Assembly (NCBI GenBank): GCA_001179505.1
Contig: CDMY01001028.1
Coordinates: forward strand, 1 to 64,000
Direction of reading: 5' to 3'
DNA length: 64,000 bases
Origin: Vitrella brassicaformis
Taxonomy: Eukaryota; Sar; Vitrellaceae
Made by a program: the position numbers and the translations under genes. The notes beneath the pieces are model-generated. The model worked only from the letters and a program-made list of their open reading frames with translations. It ran no database searches and had not been told where the DNA came from. Positions 10,624-21,938 of the stretch are shown here, one piece after another (the first letter of the stretch is position 1; each line of letters begins with the position of its first letter).

Positions 10624-13129
10624 TCATGTCCGAAACACAAAGGCGTAGTGGCGACACGTCTCCTTCTCGTCCACGGACTGGTATCGCTCGTCCAGCGCAC
10701 GGAGGCTAAACAAAAAGACAAACGGCGCTATGGTGTTGAAGACAAGTATCCCACTGCACAGCAGCGTCACCACACGCAGAACACGCACGCCCGGCTCGCT
10801 CTCCATCCTCAGCAGCGGCAGGTTGGCCACCCTCACGGCATACTACAACACACACACACACACACACACACACAAGCACATGGGCTCTTTGCGCTTCCCT
10901 TGGTGCCGTTCTTTGCTTACGATGAAGAGGAGCCACTCAAAAATGGCCTCGATCACAATGAGCACCGCGAGACTCGCCAGCCGCTCACACAGAGACGCGT
11001 AGCACGGCTGCAGGATCTGCTCCAGCGTGAGCATCAACACATTGACGAACACCAAAAAGCTCAGCTCGGTGAGGTTGAAAGCGTGCAGCCCGTCCGAGAG
11101 AGCTCTCAGGTATCTGGGGGTCGTGTCTCTGCACACATACGCCACTGAGAGGTCGAGCACTCGTCGGGTGTATGTGGTCATGGTCGACATGCTGCTGAGC
11201 GCACGTTGAAGGGTCGACTTTTGTCTCCCACCCCGGGCGGCAGCCGACTCCTTGGCGCAGCTGGTGACACTGCGGGAGAGGATTGAGGGGCTTCGGGTGT
11301 TGTCGATGTTGCTGCTGCTGCCGGCGCGGGAGGGGGACACCTGGCCCGAATCTTGCGCTTCAAAGTCATGACGCTGGTGTTGGCTGCGCTGATGCATTTG
11401 TCCTTTATGTGGCGCCACAAAGTGGTCTTGATGATGTCACCTGGGCGCAAAGAGAGAACAGCAACATCCGTCCGTTCGTATGTCTCGTGCGTGAGCGTCG
11501 AAAAGGAATACGGCACCCAACCGTAAGGCAGAAACAGGTCGGTGAGGAAGTCGAATGTGGCGAAAATCAAAGAGTTGACCACCTTTGCCTCTACCGACTC
11601 CATACGGGCCTGGATCAACCGGGGCACGCTGATGTACAGCATTGCTGAGGTGAAGATCAATGGAGCTGTCCTTGTTGGGGGCCCGTGAGCGATAAACCGG
11701 GCTGTGCCGGTTGCTATGCCTGCAGGACAGGCAGAGACACGAACTGTCCTTGCGTGTGGACGGATGAATCTTTCTTTCAATTGATTTCGTGTTGACCTAT
11801 GAGCGGCCTGCCGACAATGAGCGCAATGAATGCAATCTTGGTGCGGCGAGCGTCCGACTGCGCCTTCGTTGCTAATGGCAGGAACAGCGTCAACCATATG
11901 GTCATGGTGATGAGCGGCATGAACCACGTCAAGGTCGCCTGCAGGGCGTATATCCTCTTCTCTCTGACGGAGCTCATGTTCATGTCATCGGCCGCCTGAC
12001 GATAGAACAGGTAAGGGGTCACCGCACCTGCAGGCACAGTGACACCGACACAGGAAACACGGACCCTTCAGAAGGAGACACGGAGAGAAGGCATACCGAT
12101 GCAGATGTAGAGGGCTGGACCGAGGAAGGCGTTTTGGACAATCGACGACAGATGAACATGGTGGGAAACGGACGTCAGGAGGGTGAAGACCAGCAGAGGA
12201 AACACGACGGGGCACGACTTTCGCAACCGTCTCCGGCACCTGTAGAGGCAATCGCCCCCAACGCCTTCGACCATGAGGGTGCAAATGAGCCAGAAAATGC
12301 CCCAATCAGTGCTCTCCTGGCGACGTCGAGGATGATCCAAGGCACATCGACGCTCGTGTCCTCACAGGAAAGCCAGTAGAGCGTATATAGCACCACCCAC
12401 ACGGCAGCGATGCCGGTCCCAGCAGCCACTTGATGGCAAATGACGTGGAGAGAGCGCCACATAGTGCGGCTGACCGGCTCTGGGTGGAACTCGGCGCCAA
12501 CCAGCACATCGACCATGAGACCATCAGGGCCCTCGGCCTCCTCGTATCGCATTCGTGTCTCAAACTCTTGGTACCTGCACACAACACAAATGCATGTGCA
12601 AATGTCTTGAACACCCATAGCCCGAAGTCAATGCTCACGCGGCATTGTATCCTGCGGCGTCGTGGAACTCTCTCTCCACAGCGGCAATGGCCAGCTCCTG
12701 CTCCCTCTCGCCCCTCGGAAGGCCCGCTTCCTCCATCATGACCCCATCTCGGCTCCTCCCGCGCCGCTCGCTGGGCGGCTCCCGGTCGATGAAAACACTG
12801 AAGAACCGCTGCACTCTCTCACGGAAGGTGCGCCGCGTCGGCATCAGCTGCCAGTCACCCCTCTCCCTCGGCAATGCGGGCAAGTTGCAGTCGCCTGGGT
12901 GTTCCGCTGGCCCCCCGACCTTCCCCCGATCATGCTCTGGCTGTTCCGTGAGCGTGACGTCGACTTCGTTGTCAGACCAGACAGACTCAGCAGACCAGTG
13001 GTCAGATGACTCGATGACAGGGGAGCTGTCGCCTTCAATTTGATTCAGCCGCACGGTCACGATGGGACTTATCGTGGGAAACGTCCGGGCAACGTCGTTA
13101 CTCTCGGTCTCGGGCTCCGTCATCTTCAT
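10624..13129 (-). CDS. Multi-pass membrane protein of unknown function
   Basis: Exons 13129-12639, 12574 to about 12097, 12027-11797, 11719-11341, 11191-10921 and 10842-10624 join in phase. The N-terminal 165 residues are soluble and acidic (Ser/Thr/Glu-rich, then Arg-rich). The remainder has about eight to ten hydrophobic helices, for example GIAAVWVVLYTLYWL, LTWFMPLITMTIWLTLFLPL, LSFLVFVNVLMLTL and LLCSGILVFNTIAPFVFLF. The second exon cannot be read through in one frame: an intron at 12239-12115 (125 nt) restores phase, while the skipped frame (FPLLVFTLLTSV) is itself hydrophobic, so an alternative is a very short intron near 12260. No transporter signature is visible. It is likely a plasma-membrane or endomembrane protein. 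Confidence 0.72.
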
Positions 13130-14818
13130 TGACGCGGCGGAAGATGGCTCATTCGAGCCGCCGGCGGAGGGCTGCCAGTGTGCTGCTGGGGTGGTTGCTG
13201 GGGCCAGCAGGGTCGTCTTGGTTTGTGTTCTCCATTCTGAATCAGCGCAATGGCGATCGTCGTCGAGAGGCCTGTCGGGTTTTTACGAGGGAGGCGGGAT
13301 ACCTTTTGTGGACTCAAAAAAGACTTGGCCGCCAGGCCGCCTAGGACATCATGATTACGTGAAACTGCTCGAAAAAAGTCTCCAGTACAAGCGCCGCATC
13401 ACCCGACGAAAGACTGGCTGTGTGTGGTGCAACTGGTGTCCCAGTGCAGTTTTCCGCTGCTGCTCGCCTGGTTTGACCCGGAGACGTGTGCGGCAGCGTC
13501 GTCCTGTGAGAAAGCGCTCACAGGGCGCAGCCGCTCAAGATGTGAAGAGAGAAGCAGCGATTCAGGCACCGAGCAAAGTGAGCCATAGAAAGGCGCCGTC
13601 CCATGATGGGCGTGAGCAAGACATAGCTGACAGTGAATGAGCGTCATTCAGCTGACAATGAGCAAGACATAGCTATAGTCGCCGATTGACGTGCTGCACC
13701 CCTTTACTCGCTCAGATGGCGGTGCCGAGCGTCATGCAGAGGTATACGTTGACGACCATCACGCTGCTGAGGGTGCGGCTGACGACCAGCCGATGATGGG
13801 CGAAGGACCATGCACGTCCCGCACACGTGCAGTCAGCCATGTCTCGTACACGTACGTGCATCGATCAAGTTCCGCATTCCTGTATGTACGTGTGGATTGG
13901 CCACCACGCGTTCCGGTGGGACTGCTGCTGTCGAGGTGCCACGGATAGAAGATAGATAGCGGGTGGCTGGACCGATTGATCCACTCAGTTACCTTTACGA
14001 TCTCTACTCCTTCTAGTCGGCTGAGGCTCGGCTCTGCTATTGTCTGCGATACCCACCCAATTTCCCACATACCCACCCAGACACCCACCGACCCACCCTC
14101 ACGTGTGTGCATGAGTGTGCGAATTATATATGAATTGCATAATCAGGGTTAGATAACCACACAACGGCCACGTACATACACATACGCATACACACACACA
14201 CATACACGTACGTACACGCACATACCCACACAGACAACCACCGATAAATGCCCCATCCAATGTGACCGTCGGGGCCAATTAGCCCCTCGCTCCCTCTCAC
14301 ACACCGAAATACAGCACATATGTGCACGAACAAGAGAGAGAAAAGGGGGGGGGGGCCGAAAGCCGCCCGCATTGTATAAGACACATTGCACATTCAGAAA
14401 CAACACCATATACACACACGCACACACACAAAGGCACAAATACATACACCCTCGCGAAACGACGGGGAATGAATATGAAGTATGTATGTATGTACGTGTG
14501 TGTGTGTGTGTGTGTGCTGGACAAAGACGACAGACACAATGAAATCATTCGCAGGCACCAGGCTCTCCACGGTAGGAACGTCGATTGCTGATGACCGCCA
14601 GAAGACACGGTGGTTCGTCTGGATGTATGGATGGAACATGTAGTCAGCACCACATAGGAAAAAGCTGCACATAAGTAGCCCCAAAAAGAGACATGACATC
14701 ATCGGTGCATATGTGGGCGGCAAGCGCATCATCCAGTGAGTGTACACCGTGCCCCTAGATGCGTATGTGCATGAACTGTGTGTGAAAAAAGGCCCTCCAG
14801 CTACCCCTCTAAATGGAG
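13130..14818. other. Intergenic with microsatellites; possible minus-strand exons
   Basis: Long CA/GT-rich runs at 14157-14240, 14405-14430 and 14492-14517. GAGCAAGACATAGCT occurs twice (about 13614-13628 and 13658-13672). A plus-strand open frame across 13062-13640 overlaps the 5' end of the membrane-protein gene on the other strand and lacks splice or domain support. Confidence 0.5.
14528..14729 (-). CDS. Possible signal-anchor exon
   Basis: From the ATG at 14729 the minus strand reads a proline-containing start, a hydrophobic core (CLFLGLLMCSFFLC) and then a soluble stretch (DYMFHPYIQTNHRVFW) of normal protein composition, ending near a GTGTCT donor-like site. A second coding-looking stretch (EGLIGPDGHIGWGIYRWL) lies at about 14230-14300 on the same strand. 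I could not join them, so this is a candidate gene start only. Confidence 0.25.
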
Positions 14819-17800
14819 CTACACACACTCTGCAAAGACACACACACACACAACAGACAGACACAGTCGCCTGCCCGCCTGTGTGTGGTCTTTCATGTTC
14901 TGACCGAGATAGAAGATCGTCTTGGTGTTGAGGAGTGTCTGCGAGCCGAAGCTATCCTCCACACCGAGGGCCGACTTCATGTCCACGTCAGCAGTGCCGG
15001 CATCGCCCCGACACGTCAGCAGCAGCACCTGCTCATCAGCCACAGACCCACCCACACCCCCCACGGCTGGGGCCATCCGTCGCCTATGCGAATTGGCCGG
15101 AAGCGCCGCCCACTCGCCGGGCTGCCGAATCATGGCCAGCAGCGACCGGCGCCCAGACGGCGGGCTGGGCTCATCCGATGGCACAAACACTGATGAGAAC
15201 GATAAGTACCCAGGCCTGCACACATGTGGCAAACGGCAACACACAACACAACACAACACAACAGAACACGTGGCATTGGTGTCATGAATGCGTCAATGTG
15301 TGTTGTTCATTGTGGCTGGTCCATCCATGCCTGTATGGAGGTGCGGTCCGGACGGTCTCGTTTTGCATGGTGGTGCTGCTGTTAGCCCCGCTGCCCAGTG
15401 AGGCGAGGGAGAGCTCAAAGCCGGTGGGAAGGGCAGGCGTGATGGCCTCAGGGTGGAGCACATATCTCAGGGGGGGCTCGCCGTCAGCTATGGTGAAGAG
15501 GGAGCTCAGATGCACGCCAGACGGGGCGCCCGCCTGGACGCCACGCAGCGTCACCGAGCCACCGTCGGCCTCGTATCGATGTGTGACTGACAACACGGTC
15601 AGAACACGCACAGAAATCATGGCAGGAACAGTGGATGGAGTTGACATATATGTGTGCCTACTCACTTGATGGGAAGGAGACCTCGGTGCCTTCAGCCCTG
15701 CCGTAGCTCTTCATCTTGCCCCCTGGGTGTTGGCACTCGAGCGAGCCGCTCACCAGGTCATCGTTTTCACGGACCGGCTCCTTGTCAGCTGCACGAACAC
15801 ACGGCGCATACATGTGCTGTATGCGGTGTCATCTCATCCGCCCACCCACCCACCCACCCAGATACGTACATTTGAGGAAGCACATTTTGCTTTCCGGCAT
15901 GTACGAGAAGAACCTGCACGGGGGCATCTCTTCGCACGCCCTGGCGCACATGTTGACGTCCTTGATGTTCGCCAGCCTCCCCAAGTTCGGGCGGTTGTCC
16001 CCCAGCGCCACGCCGTACTCCTTCCCCCTCTCAACGCACTCACCGCTGACCTGCTGTTGCTGCTCTTCTGCCCGGGGCTTTCGTCTCTCCTGCTCCTTCT
16101 GCTGTCGCCGAGTCTGTCCATGTGGCGCTGCAGGCGCCTTGCAGTACTTTCGACCGGAGACCAAATCGGGGTTGTTGACTGGCGTGCCCACTTCCGATTT
16201 GAAATAACACGTCTGGCGTACGGAGAGGTAAGAGAAAGCCTCGCAGGCCGGCATCCACTGGCATAGCTTCTGGCACTCCTTGGGCGACCGCACTCCCTCC
16301 TTTAAGCCGATGTGGCTGGCTGGGCGGCTCGTCTTGTAACCTTTGCCGATGTCGAAACAAGCACGCGCCAGAGGGTCTTGTTCCTTTCCACCATCCGGGT
16401 CCTGCTTGTCGGCTGCTGCAGCTGCTGGTGCTGATGGATTGTGCGTCCTGTTGGCGGCGTGCTGCTGCTGTCCTTGCCTCTGCACAAACGATATAAACAA
16501 CCAGACCAGCGCCACGAGCAAGTCATCCCGCACAGGTGGTCAACGTTCCCGCTCTCTGCTCACCTGTCCCCCATTCTTCCCGCCCTCCTGCCTCCTGTCG
16601 TCCTTGCCCGTCACGGCTTGATTCTCCTGCTCCCGCTGTGCTTCCGCACCCGCACCGGCTGTCGAGTTGAGGCTTTCTGTGTGCTTGCTGTCGTCATCGT
16701 CACGGAGAGGCCGCACAGGCGCCGGTGCATCGTCATAATCGAAGTCCTCAAGCACCATGTAGTCCTCCATGATGTCGTCCTCCCGTGTGGCCACAGCCGC
16801 GGGGGGAGGGGTGGTGGCCTCGCCACTGCCTTCCTCATCCCCGGCTGCACCACCTGCAGGCGGAGTGGTGGCACCCGCGTCTGCCGGCTGGTCGATGCGG
16901 ATGAGCAGACCCGCGTCGCTGCTGGATGGGGGGCCGGTGGTCATATGAGAGGGTGCCTTGGGGGACCCCTCCCAGCATGACCTGCGGCCGGACACCCACT
17001 TGGCGTCTTGTCTGGACGGTGCGAGACTCGTCTTGAGGTCACACACGCCGTCCGCCATAGAGAGGGAGAATGCCGCGCATCGAGTGTCCTGCTGGCATAG
17101 CAACTGGCAGACGTTGACGGCTTGCTTGGTGCTCATGGATGAGGGTGTGAGGGGCACCCTGGTCACCAGCATGCCGACGCCAAGCTCAACGCCCTCATGC
17201 ACACACGCGGGAAACTCCTCTGCCTCTGCTGCCTCTTGGTCTCGGTCTTGGTCGTCATTGTCGACGTCCATGAAGTAGAAGGTATCTTGCTCTTGCACAT
17301 CTGGCGGTGCAGGAGTCTCTGCTGCCGGCTCTTGTGCCGCATGCTGCTGTCGTTGTTGATGTGTGACGACAGGCTTGAAGACCTCGTGGGTGCCGGGGGG
17401 TGGCGCGGGGCCGCTGACGTCCACATCCTCCGTCATGGCGGGTGGGGGCGTGGTCATCTCGTTCTGGGCTATGTGTTCATCGATGGCTGCTGGTGGGGGG
17501 GTGGAGGCTGACACGTCATCGAACATGCCCGACGCCACCTGGTCTGCACACAGGCAGAGAGGAGGGAGGGAGGGTGCATGGATGGATGGATGGATGGACA
17601 TGTCTGTTCAGGTATGGCTGACTGACTGACCTTGGCTGGCGGCCTGGCCGAAACCGACGTAAGGTACGAATTCCTCTCTGAAGGGTACATACTGCGGCTG
17701 GTCCTCCTGTCGTGTGCCTTGCTCGCCGGGCTCCTGCCGCTGGGCCTCGGTCGTCGCTTGACCTGCGGAGGGACACACAGACGCGCACATGTAAGCGCTC

Positions 17801-20558
17801 TCTCTCTTGCTATGTGTGCGTGTGTCTGTAAGTGATGTCCATGCGGTGACCGTCTGAGTCTGCGTCATCGAATCCGACATAGGGGACAAACTCCTCACTG
17901 AAAGCCACGTACTGGGGCTGCGTCTGGGCTTGGGCTCGGGCTTGTGCCGTCACGTTGGTGTCTTGATCCGTCTCATCAGTGGCGAGCGAGCTGCCATGAG
18001 ACTGGGCGTCGATGAAGTACACGTACTCGAGCTCCTCGGTGCTTTCACTGTTCGCCGCATCTAGAAAGATGGATGCACACGCAGACACGCAGAGATGCAG
18101 GCAGGGTGCACACGCGCATGCGCGAGCAGCTTTATTGGCTTAAACGACACAGGTCCAGAGATGTAGCTACCTAGGTTACCTGTGTCGTTTGTGTCCTCCT
18201 TGGCCAAAACAGAGAGGTCCCGTGGGATACCCGCATTGGGGAGGGGCAGAGTCGGCTCCTTCACACTCGCACCACGGGGCGCCTCCACCGACTGCAGACA
18301 CACACGTCACCCACCCCACCCATGCACACGTACATACGCACATCTCACGTACAATACAGGCCCCACTCATTTCGGTGCCTGGCTGACTGACTGACCAGCA
18401 CAGATGTGGTGAAAAAGTTGGCGCAGCTGTAAGGCGTCTGGTCGTCAGGGTCGATCTGTACCCAGTTGGCGCCCCCGTCCATCATGTTGGGCTGGCTGGA
18501 CCCAACCATCGCGCAGTTCGGCTGTCGCGGATCAGCCGTGGCATTGCTACTCTCGTCATTGTCGCCACCACCATTGCCACTGCCCCCATCTCGTGTTGCC
18601 GTGGCGGGCACGGATCGCTGGTTCATGTAGGCGTTCCTGGCGATGGTGGTGCGCTCGATGGACAGACTGGCCACGCCGGACGGACGGACAAACAGCCCCC
18701 CTCCCCCACCTGTGTGTATGGATACATACATACAACCATCGCACATGGGCGGGCAAACAGGGAGGGAGGGATGGATCATGTGTTGGGGGAAGGATGGCTG
18801 TATGTGGCTGACTGACCGTATCTGCCTGAAGCCGTGTTTTTGCTGATGGTGGATGCGGCGACTTTGAGGGCGCTGCGTGGGGAGGTGACGGCGATGGCGC
18901 CCCCGTTGCCCTTGGCGATGTTGTGCTGCAGGTACGAGTGGGAGACGGTCAAGGGCCGCTCGGTAGTGCCACACGATGACGACACCGCCAAGGCGCCACC
19001 GGTCGATGCAGGATCCAAAACACTGCAACACAGAGGAGAGGAGACGGTTGTTGGCTGATTGGGGTGACTGGTGCGTCATCGGGTGTGTTCGTGTCTTTTC
19101 GTTTGTGCATGGCGGGCGTGCCTGTTGTGCGTCAGTGTCATCTCGTCAAGGTCAACGGCAGCGTTGCAAAGCACACCGCCACCTGCACACCACAGCACAC
19201 CGTCCATCGACCGACCCAACGAACCAATGGATGGATGAATGAGTGAATGAATGTACAGGCCAGTGTAGTGTCGATCGTCCACCCATAGACCCACCTGCTT
19301 CCACAGCCGTATTGCCCTCCACACTCGTCCCCTTGAGAATCGACCCGTCACTGCCAGCCGCAAAGTGAAGAGCTCCACCACGCTCCGCAGAATTGCGCAG
19401 AAACGCTGAAGTGACAGACATTTATTCACACCGTACGTACACAAAGGTGCCGAGAGAGAGGGGCACGCAGTGGTGTGTACCCGAGTTGTTGATGGTCACT
19501 GGCCGTTGTGTGTGCATGCCTCCGCCGGATGAGTCGTTGCCCGCACTGTTGGCCACCACCAGCGACTGGTCAATGGACAAGAGAGGTTCCTCGGCCTCAT
19601 TCGCCATGTCGCTCGCGTAGATGCCCCCACCACTTCCTGCAACGCCACACCACACCACACACAGTAGGTTGAAAGGTGATGGACAGGTGTGCACGATTGC
19701 GTGGCGCGGCGCACGTGTTGCCTGATTGTCGCGGAGGACGGTCTTGAAGAGGGTGACGCTCGCCGCACCGCTGGCCACGAAGATGCCCCCACCATTGGAC
19801 GCAACGTTCCCGTGCACATCCGAGTGCCGCATCCGCAGGTCGCAGCTGCTCCACACGGCCCCTCCATGGCCCGCGTGGGAGTACCCGGACACCTCGACGG
19901 CGTCCAATCTCATGAGCGTCTTGCCCCCCTCAGGCTGCACACACGAGATGCCCCGGGACAACCGCCCCTTGTTGATGAGCTTGACGTCGCGAAGGCTCAG
20001 GTGCTGGCGGTGGCTCTCAATCGTGCTGGGCGGACCCGGTGCGTTCGCTGCCCTTCCCTCGCGTGTGGCAGTGCTGGTGTCGACCACCGAGAAGCCCTCG
20101 AGCTTTGAAGTCCTGTCCAAATCCGCAGCATCAGCACCGCCATCGCCGTTTCGAAAGACGAAAAGGGCTGCGGTGTCTGTAACAAGGTACAGACTCTCCG
20201 ATCCAGGGCCGATGATAGTGAGCGCATCTGTGACGACAGGGAGGCCGCCATTCAGGACGAGCACCGTGCTGTCGTTGGTCGGCGGGGAGAACAGGGGGCT
20301 GGTGGTCGTGGTGGTGTCGTTTGGCGTGGTGGCGACCAGGCGGATGACGTCGTGCCCCTGTCTGCTGTTGGCGATTTCGACGGCCTCGCGCAGCGAGGCG
20401 CCCTCTTGCCCCTCGCCCGTCCTCACCACTATGGGCGCATTGTGCCGCTTCGCCACCTGCGCCAACGACACTCCACACCATGAGGCGCCCAGCAGCACGA
20501 GCAGGAGCAGTGAACACAGCGAACGAGCAGTCAAGGGAGGGAAGCCCGTTATCGTCAT
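14819..20558 (-). CDS. Large secreted beta-helix and PAN/Apple protein
   Basis: Fifteen exons join in phase to about 1,478 residues: 20558-19715, 19636-19481, 19405-19295, 19182-19122, 19022-18817, 18709-18396, 18291-18180, 18060-17851, 17762-17631, 17543-16564, 16479-15870, 15788-15666, 15586-15331, 15215-14905, 14829-14819. A signal peptide (LLLLVLLGASWCGVSLAQV) is followed by repeated turns of a parallel beta-helix (GGAVWSS, GGGIFVAS, GGGIYAS, GGALHFAA, GGALAVSS, GGAIAVTS), as in polymorphic membrane or pectate-lyase-like proteins. Then come acidic linkers with two copies of QPQYVxFxEEFVPYVGF, three Cys-rich PAN/Apple-like modules (one in exon 10, two in exon 11) and a C-terminal beta-rich domain. 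PAN domains bind protein or carbohydrate, so a surface or extracellular adhesive role is likely. Introns 4 (19121-19023) and 13 (15330-15216) need GC-AG borders. Confidence 0.83.
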
Positions 20559-20722
20559 TGAGAAAGCGGATACCGACAGGTGGTGCTGGTGGTGCCTGTG
20601 CCTCTCTCTGCTGTTCCCAGGCCGCTTGCTCCTTATATCATTTGCTCAGAGGGCAGGCAGGTCAACTTATTTGCTACTGTAACGGCCGAAGAAAAAATAA
20701 AAGTCACGCGCACACCGCAGAG
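20559..20722. promoter_or_regulatory. Divergent upstream region
   Basis: 164 bases between the start codon of the beta-helix gene (minus) and the putative gene at 20723 (plus). CTTATATCAT near 20634 and AAAAAATAAAAGT near 20693 are the only AT-rich, TATA-like spots. Confidence 0.4.
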
Positions 20723-21938
20723 ATGGACTCTCACCTGGCTCATCTTGTCGCGCAGCGTCTTGTCGCCTGGTGGAATGTGCTCCACCCCGACTCCCCGCCC
20801 ATGACGGTCAAACGCCGCCCAGGAACTGACCGGCGTCATTGCACAGCTGAGTAACTCGCTCAGCGTTGCCTCAGAACAGGGAGAGAGCAGGAGCTGCTTC
20901 AACTACTTCATTCCAGTCCTTGCCGAGCTGCTCAAAAGGCGCCCACACAAGGCCCTTCACCTTCTCTGGGGGAATAAAGCCGTCGTCAACTACGGCTTTG
21001 TGGTGCGCGACGCCAATGACACTACCCTGTGGCCGCCGCAGTCAGCGTGGCTGCTTGTTTCTGTCCATTCCGCAGGCTTGTGACGTCCCCCTTCGGATCA
21101 CCGACGAGCTTCGGGAAATTCTCTCGGCCGGTCTCGAGACTGCCGAGATGATGTACGCCGGCACGTCCCACAACAGCCAATACGGGGCGGGTCCGCCACC
21201 CGAGATCCGGTACGAGCCGGAATTAATCCCTCACACCCTCTCTGCTCTCTGTCGACCTGTGTTTTGAATGTGTGTAGCATGACTGATTATTTGGCTGAGG
21301 CCATTGAGTTCGCCAACGACGTGCTGCGCACCGAGATCACCCTGGCGACCAAGTGGAGGGACGCACGGCCGCTTGCCTGGCTGCTGTCCGCCATCGAGTT
21401 CCATATCGACGACGTCCACGATACCGACCTCGACGGACGCACCGAGGCGTGCCTCCGCGAGCGAGAGATGATACAGGACATTCCACAAGACCAACGAGCT
21501 TCGGGAAATCCTCTCGACCAGTCAATAGTCCTGTCTTCATACCCGATCACATGTATGGAAAGAGATCGAGAACATGACCAATGGGCTGGATGCAAACGTC
21601 TGCTGTGCAGGTTTCCAAACGTGTGTGCCTTTGTCGCATTTTGGGCCGGCAGGGATCTGGGGTTGAGAGCAATCGATCGGTCTTTCTACAAATACGTGCA
21701 GTATTTCGAGCCGCAGGTGGGAGCGCCGGCGAATCTGCACCAGGTTGTGTATACGTTCTGCCGCAGGTGCTCTTATAACCATGTGCAAAAGGGGATGGTC
21801 AGTGATGGATGTGTGTCTCTGTTCGGTGTGTCCATTGCAGATTGGTCTTCCCGGCCGAACCGCATGCATTCGGACCCTCCAGAGACCCACCAGCTGTGCA
21901 GGAGACCAAGGTACGCTCACTCGTACGTGAGTTCCTGA
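20723..21938 (+). CDS. Unrecognised protein, uncertain model
   Basis: A plausible chain is ATG at 20723 (MDSHLAHLVAQRLVAWWN), a short intron to 20823, an exon reading ELTGVIAQLSNSLSVASEQ and LAELLKRRPHKALHLLW, a GTGCGC donor, an exon from about 21075 (ACDVPLRITDELREILSAG), then an exon from about 21279 (MTDYLAEAIEFANDVL and WRDARPLAWLLSAIEF). Later exon-like pieces (FPNVCAFVAFWAGRDLGL near 21615; QIGLPGRTACIRTLQ near 21840) may belong. The first intron would be only 46 nt. A 23-base word at 21104-21126 recurs at 21494-21516 in another frame, which suggests internal duplication or decay. No domain is recognised. Confidence 0.35.

Noticed and set aside
13062-13640. Plus-strand open frame of about 190 codons
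   Set aside because: It overlaps the well-supported first exon and upstream region of the minus-strand membrane-protein gene and has no recognisable features.
15727-16266. Plus-strand open frame opposite the PAN exons
   Set aside because: It is the antisense shadow of GC-rich coding sequence; the minus strand has the Cys-rich PAN pattern and phase-correct introns.
19726-20682. Long plus-strand open frame of about 318 codons
   Set aside because: Antisense to the beta-helix exon with signal peptide; composition is typical of a shadow frame.
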